The notes: generated from the sequence alone by a model not told the origin. A stretch of 64,000 nucleotides of DNA from JADKIH01 sp031385005 (GCA_031385005.1 JANNBB010000011.1:124001-188000); one strand, 5' to 3'. Numbered from the stretch's first letter, positions 17,895 to 27,575 are shown. Made by a program: numbers and translations.

Positions 17895-17959
17895 TGATTA
17901 TTGTCATTTTTAATACTAATACCAATCATAGTCATTTGATGACTTTAACGGTAATTTTA
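17895..17959 (+). promoter_or_regulatory. Promoter of the tandem usp genes with tandem operator sites
   Basis: The distal site is TGATTATTGTCA (17895-17906). The proximal site TAATACCAATCA (17917-17928) has one mismatch to TGAY-N4-RTCA. Centres are 22 bp apart. The -7-like box TAATTTTA is at 17952-17959, 29.5 bp from the proximal centre, exactly as at the cco promoter. The first usp gene starts at 17974, giving a leader of about 10 bases. Confidence 0.65.
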
Positions 17960-17973
17960 TTAAAAAGATAATA

Positions 17974-18804
17974 ATGAAAGTGATTGTTTTCCCGACTGAT
18001 TTTTCCAAGTGTGCAGGTAACGCTATGTCTTATGCTATCGGCTTAGCTGAAAAGTTAAATGCTAAAATCGTCTTGCATAATTCTTGTCATCTTCCTGCAT
18101 TTTCAGAACAGATTCCATTGGAAAACCTGAGTGAAGAACAGGTAATGATGGACGCATCAGTGAGCATGGATGAATTAATTAAAGGAAGTCGACTGATAGA
18201 AAAAAAAATTCAATACGAAGCAAGTATCAATTTTGGAATGGCTACAGATGATATTGTTTCTGTTGCCAAAGAGAAAAGTGCCGATTTCATTGTAATGGGA
18301 ACAAAAGGAGCAACCGGACTTGAAAAAGTAATGATAGGTAGCAATGCTAGTTCCGTTATTGAAAAAGCAACTTGTCCTGTAATTACTATTCCCGATGATG
18401 CGAAATATAGAGAACTCAGAAAAATCGTTTTCGCAACGGATTATAATAGTAACGACGCTGACACGATAAGTTTTCTTGCAACTTTAGCTAAACCTTACGA
18501 TGCTGAAATTTTAGTTGTGCATATTTCTCCTATTACCGGAACCGATACATTGGAAAGAGATCAATTTCTTAATTTTAAAGAAATGATCAAAACGAAAGTT
18601 CCTTATATTAGAATTTCCTTTCAATTGGCTGTAGGATTAAACGTTGCCGATGATCTTGATTTTATTATTGAAGAACAAAAAGCGGATATGCTTGCTTTAA
18701 CAAACCGTAAGCGTAACATTTTTACAAAATTATTTTCGCCTAGTCTCACTAAAAGGATGAGTTTTCACACCCACATCCCGGTTATATCGTTTCATGTGAA
18801 ATAA
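17974..18804 (+). CDS. Universal stress protein with two Usp domains
   Basis: A 276-residue protein made of two Usp domains. The first (1-142) carries the ATP-binding signature G-2x-G-9x-G-S at residues 109-123 (MGTKGATGLEKVMIGS), followed by CPVITIP. The second (about 148-276) keeps the fold but lacks a full nucleotide loop. Such proteins are induced in stationary phase, anoxia and other stress and often help survival without growth. It is the first of a tandem pair and has a promoter with the shared double operator, so it is probably induced together with the cbb3 operon. Confidence 0.9.
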   Translation: MKVIVFPTDFSKCAGNAMSYAIGLAEKLNAKIVLHNSCHLPAFSEQIPLENLSEEQVMMDASVSMDELIKGSRLIEKKIQYEASINFGMATDDIVSVAKEKSADFIVMGTKGATGLEKVMIGSNASSVIEKATCPVITIPDDAKYRELRKIVFATDYNSNDADTISFLATLAKPYDAEILVVHISPITGTDTLERDQFLNFKEMIKTKVPYIRISFQLAVGLNVADDLDFIIEEQKADMLALTNRKRNIFTKLFSPSLTKRMSFHTHIPVISFHVK

Positions 18805-18879
18805 AATCATTTTTTATGATTTATCGAAAAATATTACCAAAAGGAAATAATAAAATTGTACTAATTAACCTATGCTGAA

Positions 18880-19737
18880 ATGAAATCAATAGTTATTCCA
18901 ACAGATTTTTCTGAAAATGCTGATAATGCGACACGCTATGCATTGGGTATTAATAAAAAATTAAATGCCGATGTACATTTGTTTCATGCTTATGTGCTTC
19001 CGGTATATGCAACGGATGTTCCTGTCATTTCTCCCGATTTAGCTTCTGTAAAAAGTGATTCAATGTCATCCTTGCAGAAATTAAGCTCTCGTCTGGGTAA
19101 GGAATTTCCTGAATCGCAGGAAAAAATTCATGTTTTTATTTCCGCCGGATATCCGGAGACAGAGATCCCTGATTTTTCTAAAACTAAAAATGCTTCATTG
19201 GTAATCATGGGTACAACAGGAGCTTCAGGAATGAAAGAAACATTGTTTGGGACAAATACGGCAAGCGTTATTGGTAAGTTAGATTGTCCCTTGTTGGTTG
19301 TTCCCAAAGGAGCCAATTTTAGCGGAATCAAAAAAATAGTTTTTGCGACCAATTTTGCCGAAAATGATGCTGAGAATGTAGAAGCCATTGTCAATTTTGC
19401 CCGATATTTCGACTCGGAAGTAATTCTTCTGCATATCTCCGTAGGAAATTTGAATAAGCCATTCGAATATAACTCGATTGAAACATTTTGTCAGAGGATG
19501 AAAGAGTCCTATGGTTATGAGAAAATTCGTTTTAGAATGATTGAAAATCCAAACGTTGAAGAGGGTATTGAACATTTTATCGATGAAGAAAAGGTTGATT
19601 TATTGGCTATGACAAACCGTCACCGCTCTGTATTTCAGAAATTATTTGACAGGAGTCTCACTAGAAAAGTTGCCTTACATACTCACGTTCCTTTGATGGT
19701 CTTTCATGTAAAAGAAAGAGGAAACTATTTTCTGTAG
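18880..19737 (+). CDS. Universal stress protein with two Usp domains
   Basis: A 285-residue paralogue of the gene 75 bp upstream. The first domain has the ATP loop MGTTGASGMKETLFGT followed by CPLLVVP; the second domain is degenerate (FATNFAENDAENVEAI). Both paralogues share the C-terminal phrase ALTNR/AMTNRHR...F.KLF..SLTRK..HTHVP, so they arose by duplication. I see no promoter or operator in the 75-bp gap, so cotranscription with the first usp gene is likely. Confidence 0.9.
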   Translation: MKSIVIPTDFSENADNATRYALGINKKLNADVHLFHAYVLPVYATDVPVISPDLASVKSDSMSSLQKLSSRLGKEFPESQEKIHVFISAGYPETEIPDFSKTKNASLVIMGTTGASGMKETLFGTNTASVIGKLDCPLLVVPKGANFSGIKKIVFATNFAENDAENVEAIVNFARYFDSEVILLHISVGNLNKPFEYNSIETFCQRMKESYGYEKIRFRMIENPNVEEGIEHFIDEEKVDLLAMTNRHRSVFQKLFDRSLTRKVALHTHVPLMVFHVKERGNYFL

Positions 19738-19833
19738 TACTATTTATAAAAGAACCCATCATAAAAGAATGTTTGGATTTATTTAATGCATAAATCTGAA
19801 TTATTTATAACCTATATCACTTAAAATATCGGC

Positions 19834-21078
19834 ATGTTTAACGAAGCAATTCTAAATATCAGAAATAAAAATTATTTTCTGAAAAAAATATTTTTCATTT
19901 GTATATTAATCTTTTTGGCAGCTATCCAATCTTCTTTCGGACAAGTAAAAAGTTCGTTCGAAATGTTTGTTGACAGCCTGGCGAAGAGTTATCAATCGAG
20001 CAACAACAACCTTGCATTAATAATCGGTATGAATAGCCATGGTAAAGAACAGATCTATTATTATGGAGAAACGGAGAAAGGAAATGCTAAAAAACCGTCT
20101 CTAACGAGTTTGTTCGAGATCGGACAATTGACTCAGATCTTCACTTCATCTTTATATGCTGATCTATCTGTGAAAGGAATTATAAAAGGGGATGATGAAC
20201 TCCAAAAATATTTGCCTGTTGATGTTCCCGCGCCGATTTTTGAAAAAATTGTTTGTTCTCCAATTTCAAAAGAAGTTGTTGTTCCAATGGGTGACAATTC
20301 ATATCGTAAATATGAATATACGGGTTTTACGTGTAAACCTGATCCGGAATTTCGTGCTCAACCTATACTATTGTGTTACCTGTCAACGCATACTTCCGGA
20401 CTCCCTGACCGTCCTGTAAATTTAAAAGGAAGAAAAGAAAATCCATATGGCAATTATTCCAAAGAAGATCTTTATACTTTTTTGAGATCATTTAACATGC
20501 CTGAAAGGATAGGATACGATTTTAGGTATTCGAATTTAGGAATGGCTTTGTTGGGTCATGCCATGGAAATTAAAACGAAGCAGAGCTATGAGAAGCTGAT
20601 TGTTGATAGTATTTGTTCCAGACTGGGTATGTCGCATACCGGAATTTCATTATCAGAAACCGAAAGCAGGGAATTTTTATACGGTCATAATGCAAGCGGC
20701 GAAGTGGTGCCGCACTGGACATACGATATCATGGCTCCTTGTGGCGGACTACATTCAAATATAGGCGATATGATGAAATTTCTGGCGGCCAATTTGGGTA
20801 CCGTAAAGACGCCTCTTAAAGATGTATTCGATTATATGCATAATCCAAGAATTATTTTTCATAATAAAAAATTTGGCGACGCTTCTATAGGGTTAAGCTG
20901 GATGGTTAGTCCTCTCGGCATTGAAAACAGAAATTATGTTTGGCTGAATTCTCTTACCGGTGGCTTTGCCTCTTTCATTGGTTTTGAGGAAACAACTCTT
21001 AACGGAGTCGTTATTTTATCCAATACTGCTTTACCCGTGGAAGAAATGGGTAAGAATATTATCAGCCACATGGAATAA
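19834..21078 (+). CDS. Exported beta-lactamase-fold protein lacking catalytic residues
   Basis: A 414-residue class C beta-lactamase/serine-hydrolase family protein with an N-terminal signal region (IFFICILIFLAAIQSSFGQ). The fold is well preserved: THTSGLPD, the Tyr-x-Asn motif at Y232-S233-N234 (FRYSNLGMALLGH), GGLHSNIGDMMKF and TGGFASFIGF. The SxxK nucleophile motif, however, reads Q98-L-T-Q101 in FEIGQLTQIFT, so both Ser and Lys are replaced by Gln. The usual His of the HxG motif is also lost (W370-L-N-S). It should not act as a serine hydrolase; a binding or scaffold role in the periplasm is more likely. It follows the usp pair by 96 bp with its own non-coding leader. Confidence 0.85.
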   Translation: MFNEAILNIRNKNYFLKKIFFICILIFLAAIQSSFGQVKSSFEMFVDSLAKSYQSSNNNLALIIGMNSHGKEQIYYYGETEKGNAKKPSLTSLFEIGQLTQIFTSSLYADLSVKGIIKGDDELQKYLPVDVPAPIFEKIVCSPISKEVVVPMGDNSYRKYEYTGFTCKPDPEFRAQPILLCYLSTHTSGLPDRPVNLKGRKENPYGNYSKEDLYTFLRSFNMPERIGYDFRYSNLGMALLGHAMEIKTKQSYEKLIVDSICSRLGMSHTGISLSETESREFLYGHNASGEVVPHWTYDIMAPCGGLHSNIGDMMKFLAANLGTVKTPLKDVFDYMHNPRIIFHNKKFGDASIGLSWMVSPLGIENRNYVWLNSLTGGFASFIGFEETTLNGVVILSNTALPVEEMGKNIISHME

Positions 21079-21284
21079 CTAATTCACGCTAATTGGCTTT
21101 ATTTTTAAACATTGTCAATATTTATATACTGTAATGGAATTCCATTTCAAAAATCAATATAGAGGTAATGAGAGTATGTTGTTTTACGATATTTTATTTA
21201 AAACATCCAATCAAAAAAATATTTTACCTGTAAGTATATTATAGAGCTATATAAAAATATTTTCAGATAGGTCATGTGCGTAGT

Positions 21285-22814
21285 TTATTTTTCTACAGAT
21301 AAAAGGTTGTCAAGCATTTTTTTGTCGAGACCATAGATGTCATCATAGAAAAATAATTTGTTGGAATCTACTTCAGCAGAGAAATAACGAATATGAACAG
21401 GTACTCGATTAAAAAGGTCGACTTTTTTGCGTTGTTTGTTTTTCAATGAATTATTCAACGAATCTGAATTGAAATTTATCACGCAACAATCGATAAGGTT
21501 AGCGGCTAATTTTTTTGCCTGTTTCACTCGAATGCATCCATGGCTTAATGCGCGTTTTTCTTTACTAAACAAATGTCTGCCATTTGTATCGTGCAGGTAG
21601 ATATCAAACTTATTTGGAAAAATAAATTTCAGGATGCCGAGCGTATTATCGTCCCCATCGCGTTGCCTTATTTTGAAAGGAAAATATTTTTCAGAATATT
21701 TTTCCCAATTTATTCCTTTATATTCAATTACATTTCCGTAGGCATCCAATAATTCCATATTGTGCTTTGTAAAGTAGGCCGTATCTTTTTTCAGAGAAGG
21801 TAAGATTTCTTTAGTCGCAATACTCAATGGTACCTGCCAGTATGGATATATATAGAAATAAACAATTTTGGAATTTAAACGATATGGAGAAGAGGTCTCG
21901 GGTTTTCCGACGATAATACGTGACAAGAGTTTTAAAGTATCGCAAGCATAATACTTCATCATATAGGATGGAAGATTAATGAATATCTGATAATCTTCAT
22001 AGTATTTTTTCTCCCATCTCCAGCGTTCCATATTCAGTACAATTTTTTCATATTGCCCGGAATCCAATTGGTCGTTTAGGTGTGACTTTAATAGACTATA
22101 TTGTTCCAATTCAGGTTCAAATGATAATAACGTCTGACGAATCTTGTTGTTTGAAATAGCCGAAGCGACAAGGGCGACAATATCTGAATCATTCGAATTA
22201 CCTTTCCAGACTTGATTCAGGGAGTCAGGATCGAGCCGGCCTTTCTTGAGGTGAATAGCCATTTTGAAAAATGCATCAGTGAATAATAGATTTAAATCAC
22301 ATATACTGGCAATATTTTTTTCTTTATGTAGTGTATCAGTGAAATGCTTAACAAGCACACGTATCCTGTTTAAATTATATGCTTGCGGAATAAGCCCAAA
22401 GTCCTCAGCCGATTCAATTATTGATAACAACGTATCTGAACAGGGAAGTAAAGTAGAATCGGCAGTCCAAATCGCTTTAAATTCATTTCCTTGAAAAAGT
22501 TGATAGAGCCAATTAGCAGTAATGAGTGTATCTCCACTTTCAATCAGGAAGCTATCGGTTAAATATTTATCGAAGGAGGATTTTAAAGCCTGACTTACCC
22601 TGGCACTTACCGGAATTATTTTTTCAGTTTCAACTGGAGAAGCTTTGTCGGTTTGTCGATTGCAAGAAAAAAGTATTGTTGAAAGCGAGCAAAACAATCC
22701 TAACTTAATGTAAGCAATTAATCGGATTGGGGATTTGAAAAAGTATTTGTCGACTACATTATTATGAGCAGGTACTTTCATTAAATTATTTGGGGTATGC
22801 ATTGAAATTTTCAA
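21285..22814 (-). CDS. L,D-transpeptidase (YcbB/LdtD type)
   Basis: A 509-residue protein. Residues about 30-50 form a hydrophobic segment ending in ILFSC, a possible lipobox, so it may be a lipoprotein. A long scaffold region (60-300) is followed by the YkuD catalytic domain with the active-site motif SHGCIRVKQAKKLA, whose Cys is the nucleophile. Such enzymes form 3-3 cross-links in peptidoglycan or attach proteins to it. The start at 22814 fits a promoter whose -7 box is 35 bp upstream. It stands alone on the minus strand, with 206 bp downstream in which I see nothing. Confidence 0.87.
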   Translation of the reverse strand: MKISMHTPNNLMKVPAHNNVVDKYFFKSPIRLIAYIKLGLFCSLSTILFSCNRQTDKASPVETEKIIPVSARVSQALKSSFDKYLTDSFLIESGDTLITANWLYQLFQGNEFKAIWTADSTLLPCSDTLLSIIESAEDFGLIPQAYNLNRIRVLVKHFTDTLHKEKNIASICDLNLLFTDAFFKMAIHLKKGRLDPDSLNQVWKGNSNDSDIVALVASAISNNKIRQTLLSFEPELEQYSLLKSHLNDQLDSGQYEKIVLNMERWRWEKKYYEDYQIFINLPSYMMKYYACDTLKLLSRIIVGKPETSSPYRLNSKIVYFYIYPYWQVPLSIATKEILPSLKKDTAYFTKHNMELLDAYGNVIEYKGINWEKYSEKYFPFKIRQRDGDDNTLGILKFIFPNKFDIYLHDTNGRHLFSKEKRALSHGCIRVKQAKKLAANLIDCCVINFNSDSLNNSLKNKQRKKVDLFNRVPVHIRYFSAEVDSNKLFFYDDIYGLDKKMLDNLLSVEK

Positions 22815-22848
22815 TACATATTTGAGATTGGTTTATCAAAAGATTTTC

Positions 22849-22880
22849 CAAATGTAAACATTGCAAATATATTGGAACAA
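22849..22880 (-). promoter_or_regulatory. Predicted promoter of the L,D-transpeptidase gene
   Basis: On the minus strand there is a -33 TTG (complement of 22878-22880), a 21-bp spacer and a perfect -7 box TACATTTG (complement of 22849-22856). This matches the Bacteroidota vegetative promoter pattern TTG-N(17-23)-TAnnTTTG. The predicted transcript starts near 22844, about 30 bases before the ATG. Confidence 0.55.
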
Positions 22881-23038
22881 GAAAAGAGCATTGTTTTGAA
22901 CAATTTTCAAAACAATTTATGTTAGGATTACATCAAACGGAAAGGTTTCTTAAAAATGCGAAGAAGACAATTGAATAAAACAGGAAACGCGGCTTCTTAT
23001 TAAAAATAGAATTATTTTAAAGAAATTGCCAGTTTATG

Positions 23039-24013
23039 TTATTTGTTTTCATTGTTTTTCTTTGCTTGTTTTTTAAAATAGCCCCTCAATAAAAAGCTGT
23101 GTTTCAATCCTTCCATGTTTTCGTTGAAATTTTTTGTGCTTTTTTCGAGATTGATTACGCTTCTTTTAAATTGATTGGCAGTAACGGTATCATTCAAAAT
23201 CACGCTTGCAGTTCCTTCTCCGGAATTCAATTTCTGTAAAATGTTTTTCAGATCGGAAGTCGAACTGTTTATTTGCTCTCCGCTGGTTTTAATGTTTCGT
23301 ATTGCTTGCTGAAGATCTGCTGTCATTACAGTATCTTTAAATAAGGCCCCTAACATTCCTTTACCATGTTTCATATCTGTTGAAAGAGTTGAAAGGTCAC
23401 CACTGAAATTGTTAAGATTGCCGCTAACCGCTTCAATATTATTGACTGTTTTGTAGAAGCGATCAGCCATAGAAGTATCGAGAAGGATTTTATAAAGTGT
23501 CCCTTTGTTCCGAGTAATATTATTTGTTATGTTTTTAAGATTTACGGATATCAGCGACATATTTTCGTTGGTAAGCTGAAGTGTGCGAAGCATCTGCTCT
23601 GTATTGACTGCTGGTGAACTAACCAAGGTATCTCCTTCGCTCACCAGGTCGGTTTCAATGGTTCCGGGATCGATATTAATTAGTTTATTTCCCATCAAAC
23701 CATCGGTACCTACGCTTGCAGGAGAATTTTTACGAATAATGGTTTTTAAATTTGCATCGATTGTCATCTCAACGCCAATGGTTATATCATTGATGATACT
23801 TATTTTTTCAACTGTTCCGACATCTATACCGGCATACCGTACGTTATTTCCTTCCTGAAGTCCACCAACATTTTCAAAGGTCGAATACAAGGTAATTGTA
23901 TTTCCGAACATGTTTTTTTTATTGCCAATAAAATATAATCCTATTACCAGAAGAATCATTCCGGAGACAACAAAAAGACCTAAGCGAATATTGTTAAAAC
24001 TGTCTTTATTCAT
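23039..24013 (-). CDS. MCE-family lipid transport protein (MlaD-like)
   Basis: A 324-residue protein with one N-terminal helix (LGLFVVSGMILLVIGLYFIG), then an MCE domain (about 38-115; GGLQEGNNVRYAGIDVGTVEKI, PASVGTDGLMGNKLINI). The remaining 200 residues are a helical, Asn/Ser/Thr-rich region likely to form a coiled coil. MlaD-like proteins form hexameric rings that pass phospholipid between the membranes. It directly follows the ATPase and permease genes (2-bp gap), so the three form one transporter. Confidence 0.9.
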   Translation of the reverse strand: MNKDSFNNIRLGLFVVSGMILLVIGLYFIGNKKNMFGNTITLYSTFENVGGLQEGNNVRYAGIDVGTVEKISIINDITIGVEMTIDANLKTIIRKNSPASVGTDGLMGNKLINIDPGTIETDLVSEGDTLVSSPAVNTEQMLRTLQLTNENMSLISVNLKNITNNITRNKGTLYKILLDTSMADRFYKTVNNIEAVSGNLNNFSGDLSTLSTDMKHGKGMLGALFKDTVMTADLQQAIRNIKTSGEQINSSTSDLKNILQKLNSGEGTASVILNDTVTANQFKRSVINLEKSTKNFNENMEGLKHSFLLRGYFKKQAKKNNENK

Positions 24014-24015
24014 AG

Positions 24016-24801
24016 TTATTCATTTTCAAAGAATGCATGAACTTTTGGGTCGTTGATATTTTGAAGTTCAGCGAAGGTTCCTTCAGCATAATTAATTCCT
24101 TCGATCATAACTGCCAGCCGATTGGCCGTTAAATGAGCACAATTCATATCGTGGGAAATAATAATGGATGATGTGTGATATTTCATTTGCATTTTTAGCA
24201 TCAGGTTACTGATTTCTTTTGCTGTAATAGGATCAAGTCCGGTTGTGGGCTCATCGTAGAGCATGATTTCAGGTTTTAATATCAGTGCCCGTGCCAGTCC
24301 TATGCGTTTGCGCATTCCACCGGAAAGCTCCGATGGCATTAAGTTCATTGCGTTTAGCAAACCTACATTATTTAATGTTTCGCTTACGATTTCTTTTAAT
24401 TCTTGTTTACTGTGTTTTATTGTTTGACGTCTGAACGGAAATTCTAAATTTTCTCTGACAGTCATGCTGTCGTAAAGTGCACTACTCTGGAAAACGAAAC
24501 CGATACGTGTTCGCAAAATATCCAATTCGTTTTGTTTGAGTCCACTAATTTCTTTCCCGAATACTTTAATCGAACCCGAGTCATATTTGAGTAATCCTAC
24601 AATACATTTAATGAGAACAGATTTTCCGCAACCTGACTTACCCAAAACAACAATATTTTCTCCTTTGTTTATGGTTAAGTTGAAATCACTTAAAACATGA
24701 TTACTTCCAAAGGATTTATATAGATTTTTAATTTCGATAATGGGTTCAATTTTACCATTGGCGATTTTAGAAGAATAGTTTTGTATGTCGACAGTCTCCA
24801 T
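24016..24801 (-). CDS. ABC transporter ATP-binding protein (MlaF-like)
   Basis: A 261-residue ATPase with Walker A GKSGCGKSVLIK, signature ELSGGMRKRIGLARAL, Walker B EIMLYDEPTTGLD and the H-loop SHD. The LSGGMRKR form of the signature is typical of Mla/Ttg2A-type ATPases. It overlaps the permease gene by 1 base and is followed by the MCE protein. It powers lipid transport together with the MlaE-like permease. Confidence 0.92.
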   Translation of the reverse strand: METVDIQNYSSKIANGKIEPIIEIKNLYKSFGSNHVLSDFNLTINKGENIVVLGKSGCGKSVLIKCIVGLLKYDSGSIKVFGKEISGLKQNELDILRTRIGFVFQSSALYDSMTVRENLEFPFRRQTIKHSKQELKEIVSETLNNVGLLNAMNLMPSELSGGMRKRIGLARALILKPEIMLYDEPTTGLDPITAKEISNLMLKMQMKYHTSSIIISHDMNCAHLTANRLAVMIEGINYAEGTFAELQNINDPKVHAFFENE

Positions 24802-25616
24802 TATATAAATCCAAAAAATCCTGTCACCTGGACAGCAATTAAATCAATTATAAAAACAAGTAAGGAGGCAATTACCACAGCAGAATTAGCGGAACGACCG
24901 ACGCCTTCTGTTCCTTTTTTAGAGTTATAACCTTTGTAACAGCCAATCAGACCGATAGCGAATCCGAAGAAAAAAGATTTAATAAAAGCAGGAATTACGT
25001 CTGTAAATTCTATACTTTCAAATACCTGATGAAAGAACAGTGTAAGACTAACGGCACCTTTAACTTTTACTGCGAGGTAGCAACCATAAAGTGCAATTGC
25101 GTCTCCGATCACCATTAATATCGGAATCATCAATGTGGTGCTTACAATTCGGGAAACGACGATGTATTTAAACGGATTTGTTCCACTCACTTCCATTGCA
25201 TCTATTTGCTCGGTCACCTTCATGGAGCCCAATTCCGCCCCAATGCTTGATCCGATTTTACCGGCGCAGATTAAAGCAGTAATAACAGGACCAATTTCGC
25301 GAATAATACTGATGCCTACCATGGCAGGCAGCCACGATTCAGCCCCAAATTCAACCAGTGTTGGTCGCGATTGAAGTGTAAGAACAAGCCCAATTATAAA
25401 GGCGGTTATTCCAACGAGAGGAAGTGAACGGTATCCAATTTCATAAGATTGTTTTATTACTTCCCTGAATTCATAAGGTGGAACAAATACCTCTTTGAAA
25501 AATCTTGCAGCAAAGCGTGTCGTATCGCCAGCTTCTTCAAAAAATGATTTCAGTCCCGGGGATAGCAGGGAAATAAAAAGACCTTCTTTTTTATCCAAAT
25601 TATCCTCGGCCTTCAT
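24801..25616 (-). CDS. MlaE-family ABC permease
   Basis: A 271-residue membrane protein with five or six helices and the MlaE signature: ALICAGKIGSSIGAELGSMKVTEQIDAMEVSGTNPFKYIVVSR is continuous from about residue 115. It is the inner-membrane part of the lipid transporter encoded with the two downstream genes. It sits 9 bp after an AI-2E-type permease gene, suggesting a longer envelope operon. Confidence 0.92.
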   Translation of the reverse strand: MKAEDNLDKKEGLFISLLSPGLKSFFEEAGDTTRFAARFFKEVFVPPYEFREVIKQSYEIGYRSLPLVGITAFIIGLVLTLQSRPTLVEFGAESWLPAMVGISIIREIGPVITALICAGKIGSSIGAELGSMKVTEQIDAMEVSGTNPFKYIVVSRIVSTTLMIPILMVIGDAIALYGCYLAVKVKGAVSLTLFFHQVFESIEFTDVIPAFIKSFFFGFAIGLIGCYKGYNSKKGTEGVGRSANSAVVIASLLVFIIDLIAVQVTGFFGFI

Positions 25617-25625
25617 TGAAATATG

Positions 25626-26696
25626 TCATTTGTTCTTTGTACCTAAAAATACAGAAAGGGTTTTGAGTTCTTCTGTATTATCAGCAATTAATTTGATTAT
25701 GGCTATAAATGGAATGAAAAGTATCATTCCGGCTGCTCCCCAAAGGATGCCGCCAACTATTATCATAACAATTGTAATAAAGGTGTTTATTTTAAGTCGA
25801 TTGCTAACTGCTAGTGGGAAAATGAGATTTGCTTCCAGATACTGTACAAATGCAAAAAGTGCGATTACACTAAGCGGATAGAAAATTGAATTGTATGTAA
25901 TCCATGAAATTGTTATTGGAAACAAGGAAGCAATCAGGATACCAACATAAGGGATAAAGGTTAGAACCGATGCCATAAACCCAAAAAGAAAAGGATGAGG
26001 AACACCGATAATCAAAAGGCCGATGCTGTTTAAGACACCTACGATCAAATAAACGAGAGCCATTCCTTTGATAAAGTTGTAATAAGTAGTTACTGTTTCA
26101 TGTAAAATTTTCCGAATGACGGTTTTTTTTTCTTCAGCGAAAAAAGTGAAAAGTACGTTTACAAACATCGTTCTATAATACAAAAGCAAAGCGGAAAATA
26201 TGGGGATGAGTATAAAAAGTACAAGCCAGACTCCGGATGAATAAAGTGTAGTTTGAATCAGTTGAAGAAGATCACCGGAGGAGTCCTTGCTAATACCGCT
26301 TAGCCAGGCCAACTGCTCTTCTTTTGTGTAATTAAATTGCTCACTAATGTATTGACTAAGATTTCCTAAAGCTTCAAGTAATTTTATTTTTAATTGAGGC
26401 CATTCGGAAGCGAAACCGGCAAGTTGAAGAGCAAGTATGTAAAATATGCCTATGGTAAGTAGGACCAAAAGAGAAATGCTGATAAAAATGGCCATCGAGC
26501 GGTTCAGTCCTCGCTTTTCGAGTTTGGTGCATACGGGGTAAAGTACAAAACTTATAAAAAATGCAATACTTAAGGGAATAAATAATTGTCGGCCAACATA
26601 GAGTATTATACCAATGAAAAGTATGTATTGCAGGGTTTTTAGAATAGGAAGTTTCGGTGAATTCAATGGAACCTGGGGCATGAACAATTTATCCAT
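25626..26696 (-). CDS. AI-2E family transporter (PerM-like)
   Basis: A 356-residue membrane protein with the family's two groups of helices. The C-terminal part has GFMASVLTFIPYVGILIASLFPI and WGAAGMILFIPFIAIIKLI, the conserved PYVG and P-x-x-A segments. Members are proposed permeases for AI-2, ions or other solutes; the family name does not show the substrate. It lies between the holin-like pair (72 bp upstream) and the Mla-type genes (9 bp downstream). Confidence 0.88.
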   Translation of the reverse strand: MDKLFMPQVPLNSPKLPILKTLQYILFIGIILYVGRQLFIPLSIAFFISFVLYPVCTKLEKRGLNRSMAIFISISLLVLLTIGIFYILALQLAGFASEWPQLKIKLLEALGNLSQYISEQFNYTKEEQLAWLSGISKDSSGDLLQLIQTTLYSSGVWLVLFILIPIFSALLLYYRTMFVNVLFTFFAEEKKTVIRKILHETVTTYYNFIKGMALVYLIVGVLNSIGLLIIGVPHPFLFGFMASVLTFIPYVGILIASLFPITISWITYNSIFYPLSVIALFAFVQYLEANLIFPLAVSNRLKINTFITIVMIIVGGILWGAAGMILFIPFIAIIKLIADNTEELKTLSVFLGTKNK

Positions 26697-26768
26697 TGAG
26701 TGTGATTATTTTATTATTAATGTCTAAATAATTGTATTTATTTGAAGGCATGAAATTCAATCTATGAA

Positions 26769-27137
26769 TTATTTATGCTCGTTTCTTTCTTCACGTTTGG
26801 CTTCATGAGAAGTAAATTTATTCATAAACTTTTTTATTTTTTCAAAGACGCTGTCAACAAATTCGTAGGCGCGTTCTTCAATTTTGCTTTCTGTTTTTAA
26901 AATATAACGTTGGGCAATTAAAGACAAGGCATATGCCAAACCCTCTTTCACGTATTCTTTTTTGTCGACTTTTATACCTGTAAACGAAGAGACACTTTTT
27001 AATAAAATGTTATGCGGCTTCAACTCTTCTCGCAATTCTTTGACATCGGTTCGCAGTTGTTGTTCCTGTACTTTAGCAAGAGCTTTAAGCCGGGCAATTT
27101 CGGTTTTTAACTGAGCAGCATTTTCAATTTTATTCAT
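26769..27137 (-). CDS. Small helical protein of unknown function
   Basis: About 122 residues from the start at 27137 (MNKIENAAQLKTEIARLKAL), which overlaps the holin-like gene by 8 bases; the longer frame from 27173 would overlap it by 44. The first 50 residues are a coiled coil with many Lys, Glu and Leu. A Lys-rich tail follows. No signal peptide or clear membrane segment is visible. It is translationally coupled to the holin-like gene and probably works with it at the membrane. I do not recognise a family. Confidence 0.65.
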   Translation of the reverse strand: MNKIENAAQLKTEIARLKALAKVQEQQLRTDVKELREELKPHNILLKSVSSFTGIKVDKKEYVKEGLAYALSLIAQRYILKTESKIEERAYEFVDSVFEKIKKFMNKFTSHEAKREERNEHK

Positions 27138-27489
27138 GGCTGTCTGATTTATTGAAGTTTTTAATAATTGCATTAATCATTGGTTCTTCCACCAGGCTTT
27201 TTCGCTTGGCATAGAAAACCAGACCGGCAATCAAATATAAACATGCTATACATAAAAATCCGAGGTAAACCTTGCCGGTGTAAAATGAAATCAAATAAGC
27301 CAGCGCCACACTTGCGAAGACAACAACGAAGAAAAATAGGAAGAAAATAATCATAGAAGAAAACAATCCAGCGGCGACGACACTGGATTTTTGAATGGCA
27401 ATTAATTTTGAAAGTTCCTGTCGGGTTTTAAAATATTCTTCGCCATGATTGATTAACTCATCGAGTTTTGACTCTTCTTTGTCTTCCAT
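27130..27489 (-). CDS. Holin-superfamily-III-like membrane protein
   Basis: A 119-residue protein with two membrane helices separated by a short loop (about 37-68 and 72-95) and an amphipathic start (LDELINHGEEYFKTRQELSKL). This matches Phage_holin_3_6-type proteins, which are widespread as non-phage chromosomal genes in Bacteroidota. No other phage gene is near, so it is unlikely to be a lysis holin. It is the first gene of a probable operon leading into the AI-2E/Mla genes, and its promoter carries the double operator shared with the cbb3 operon. Confidence 0.7.
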   Translation of the reverse strand: MEDKEESKLDELINHGEEYFKTRQELSKLIAIQKSSVVAAGLFSSMIIFFLFFFVVVFASVALAYLISFYTGKVYLGFLCIACLYLIAGLVFYAKRKSLVEEPMINAIIKNFNKSDSHE

Positions 27490-27575
27490 AATTTTTTCTA
27501 TTTATTATTCGAAATACTTTTGGTTTTAATTTTTTATCACAAAAATCATATCTTTAAACAAAACGGCCATATTTA

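Noticed and set aside
25626..26696. AI-2E family gene as evidence for quorum sensing
   Set aside because: The family name is historical. Members transport various solutes and no luxS or sensor gene is in the window.
27130..27489. Holin-like gene as prophage remnant
   Set aside because: No other phage genes are near, and such holin-superfamily genes are common in Bacteroidota chromosomes in envelope operons.
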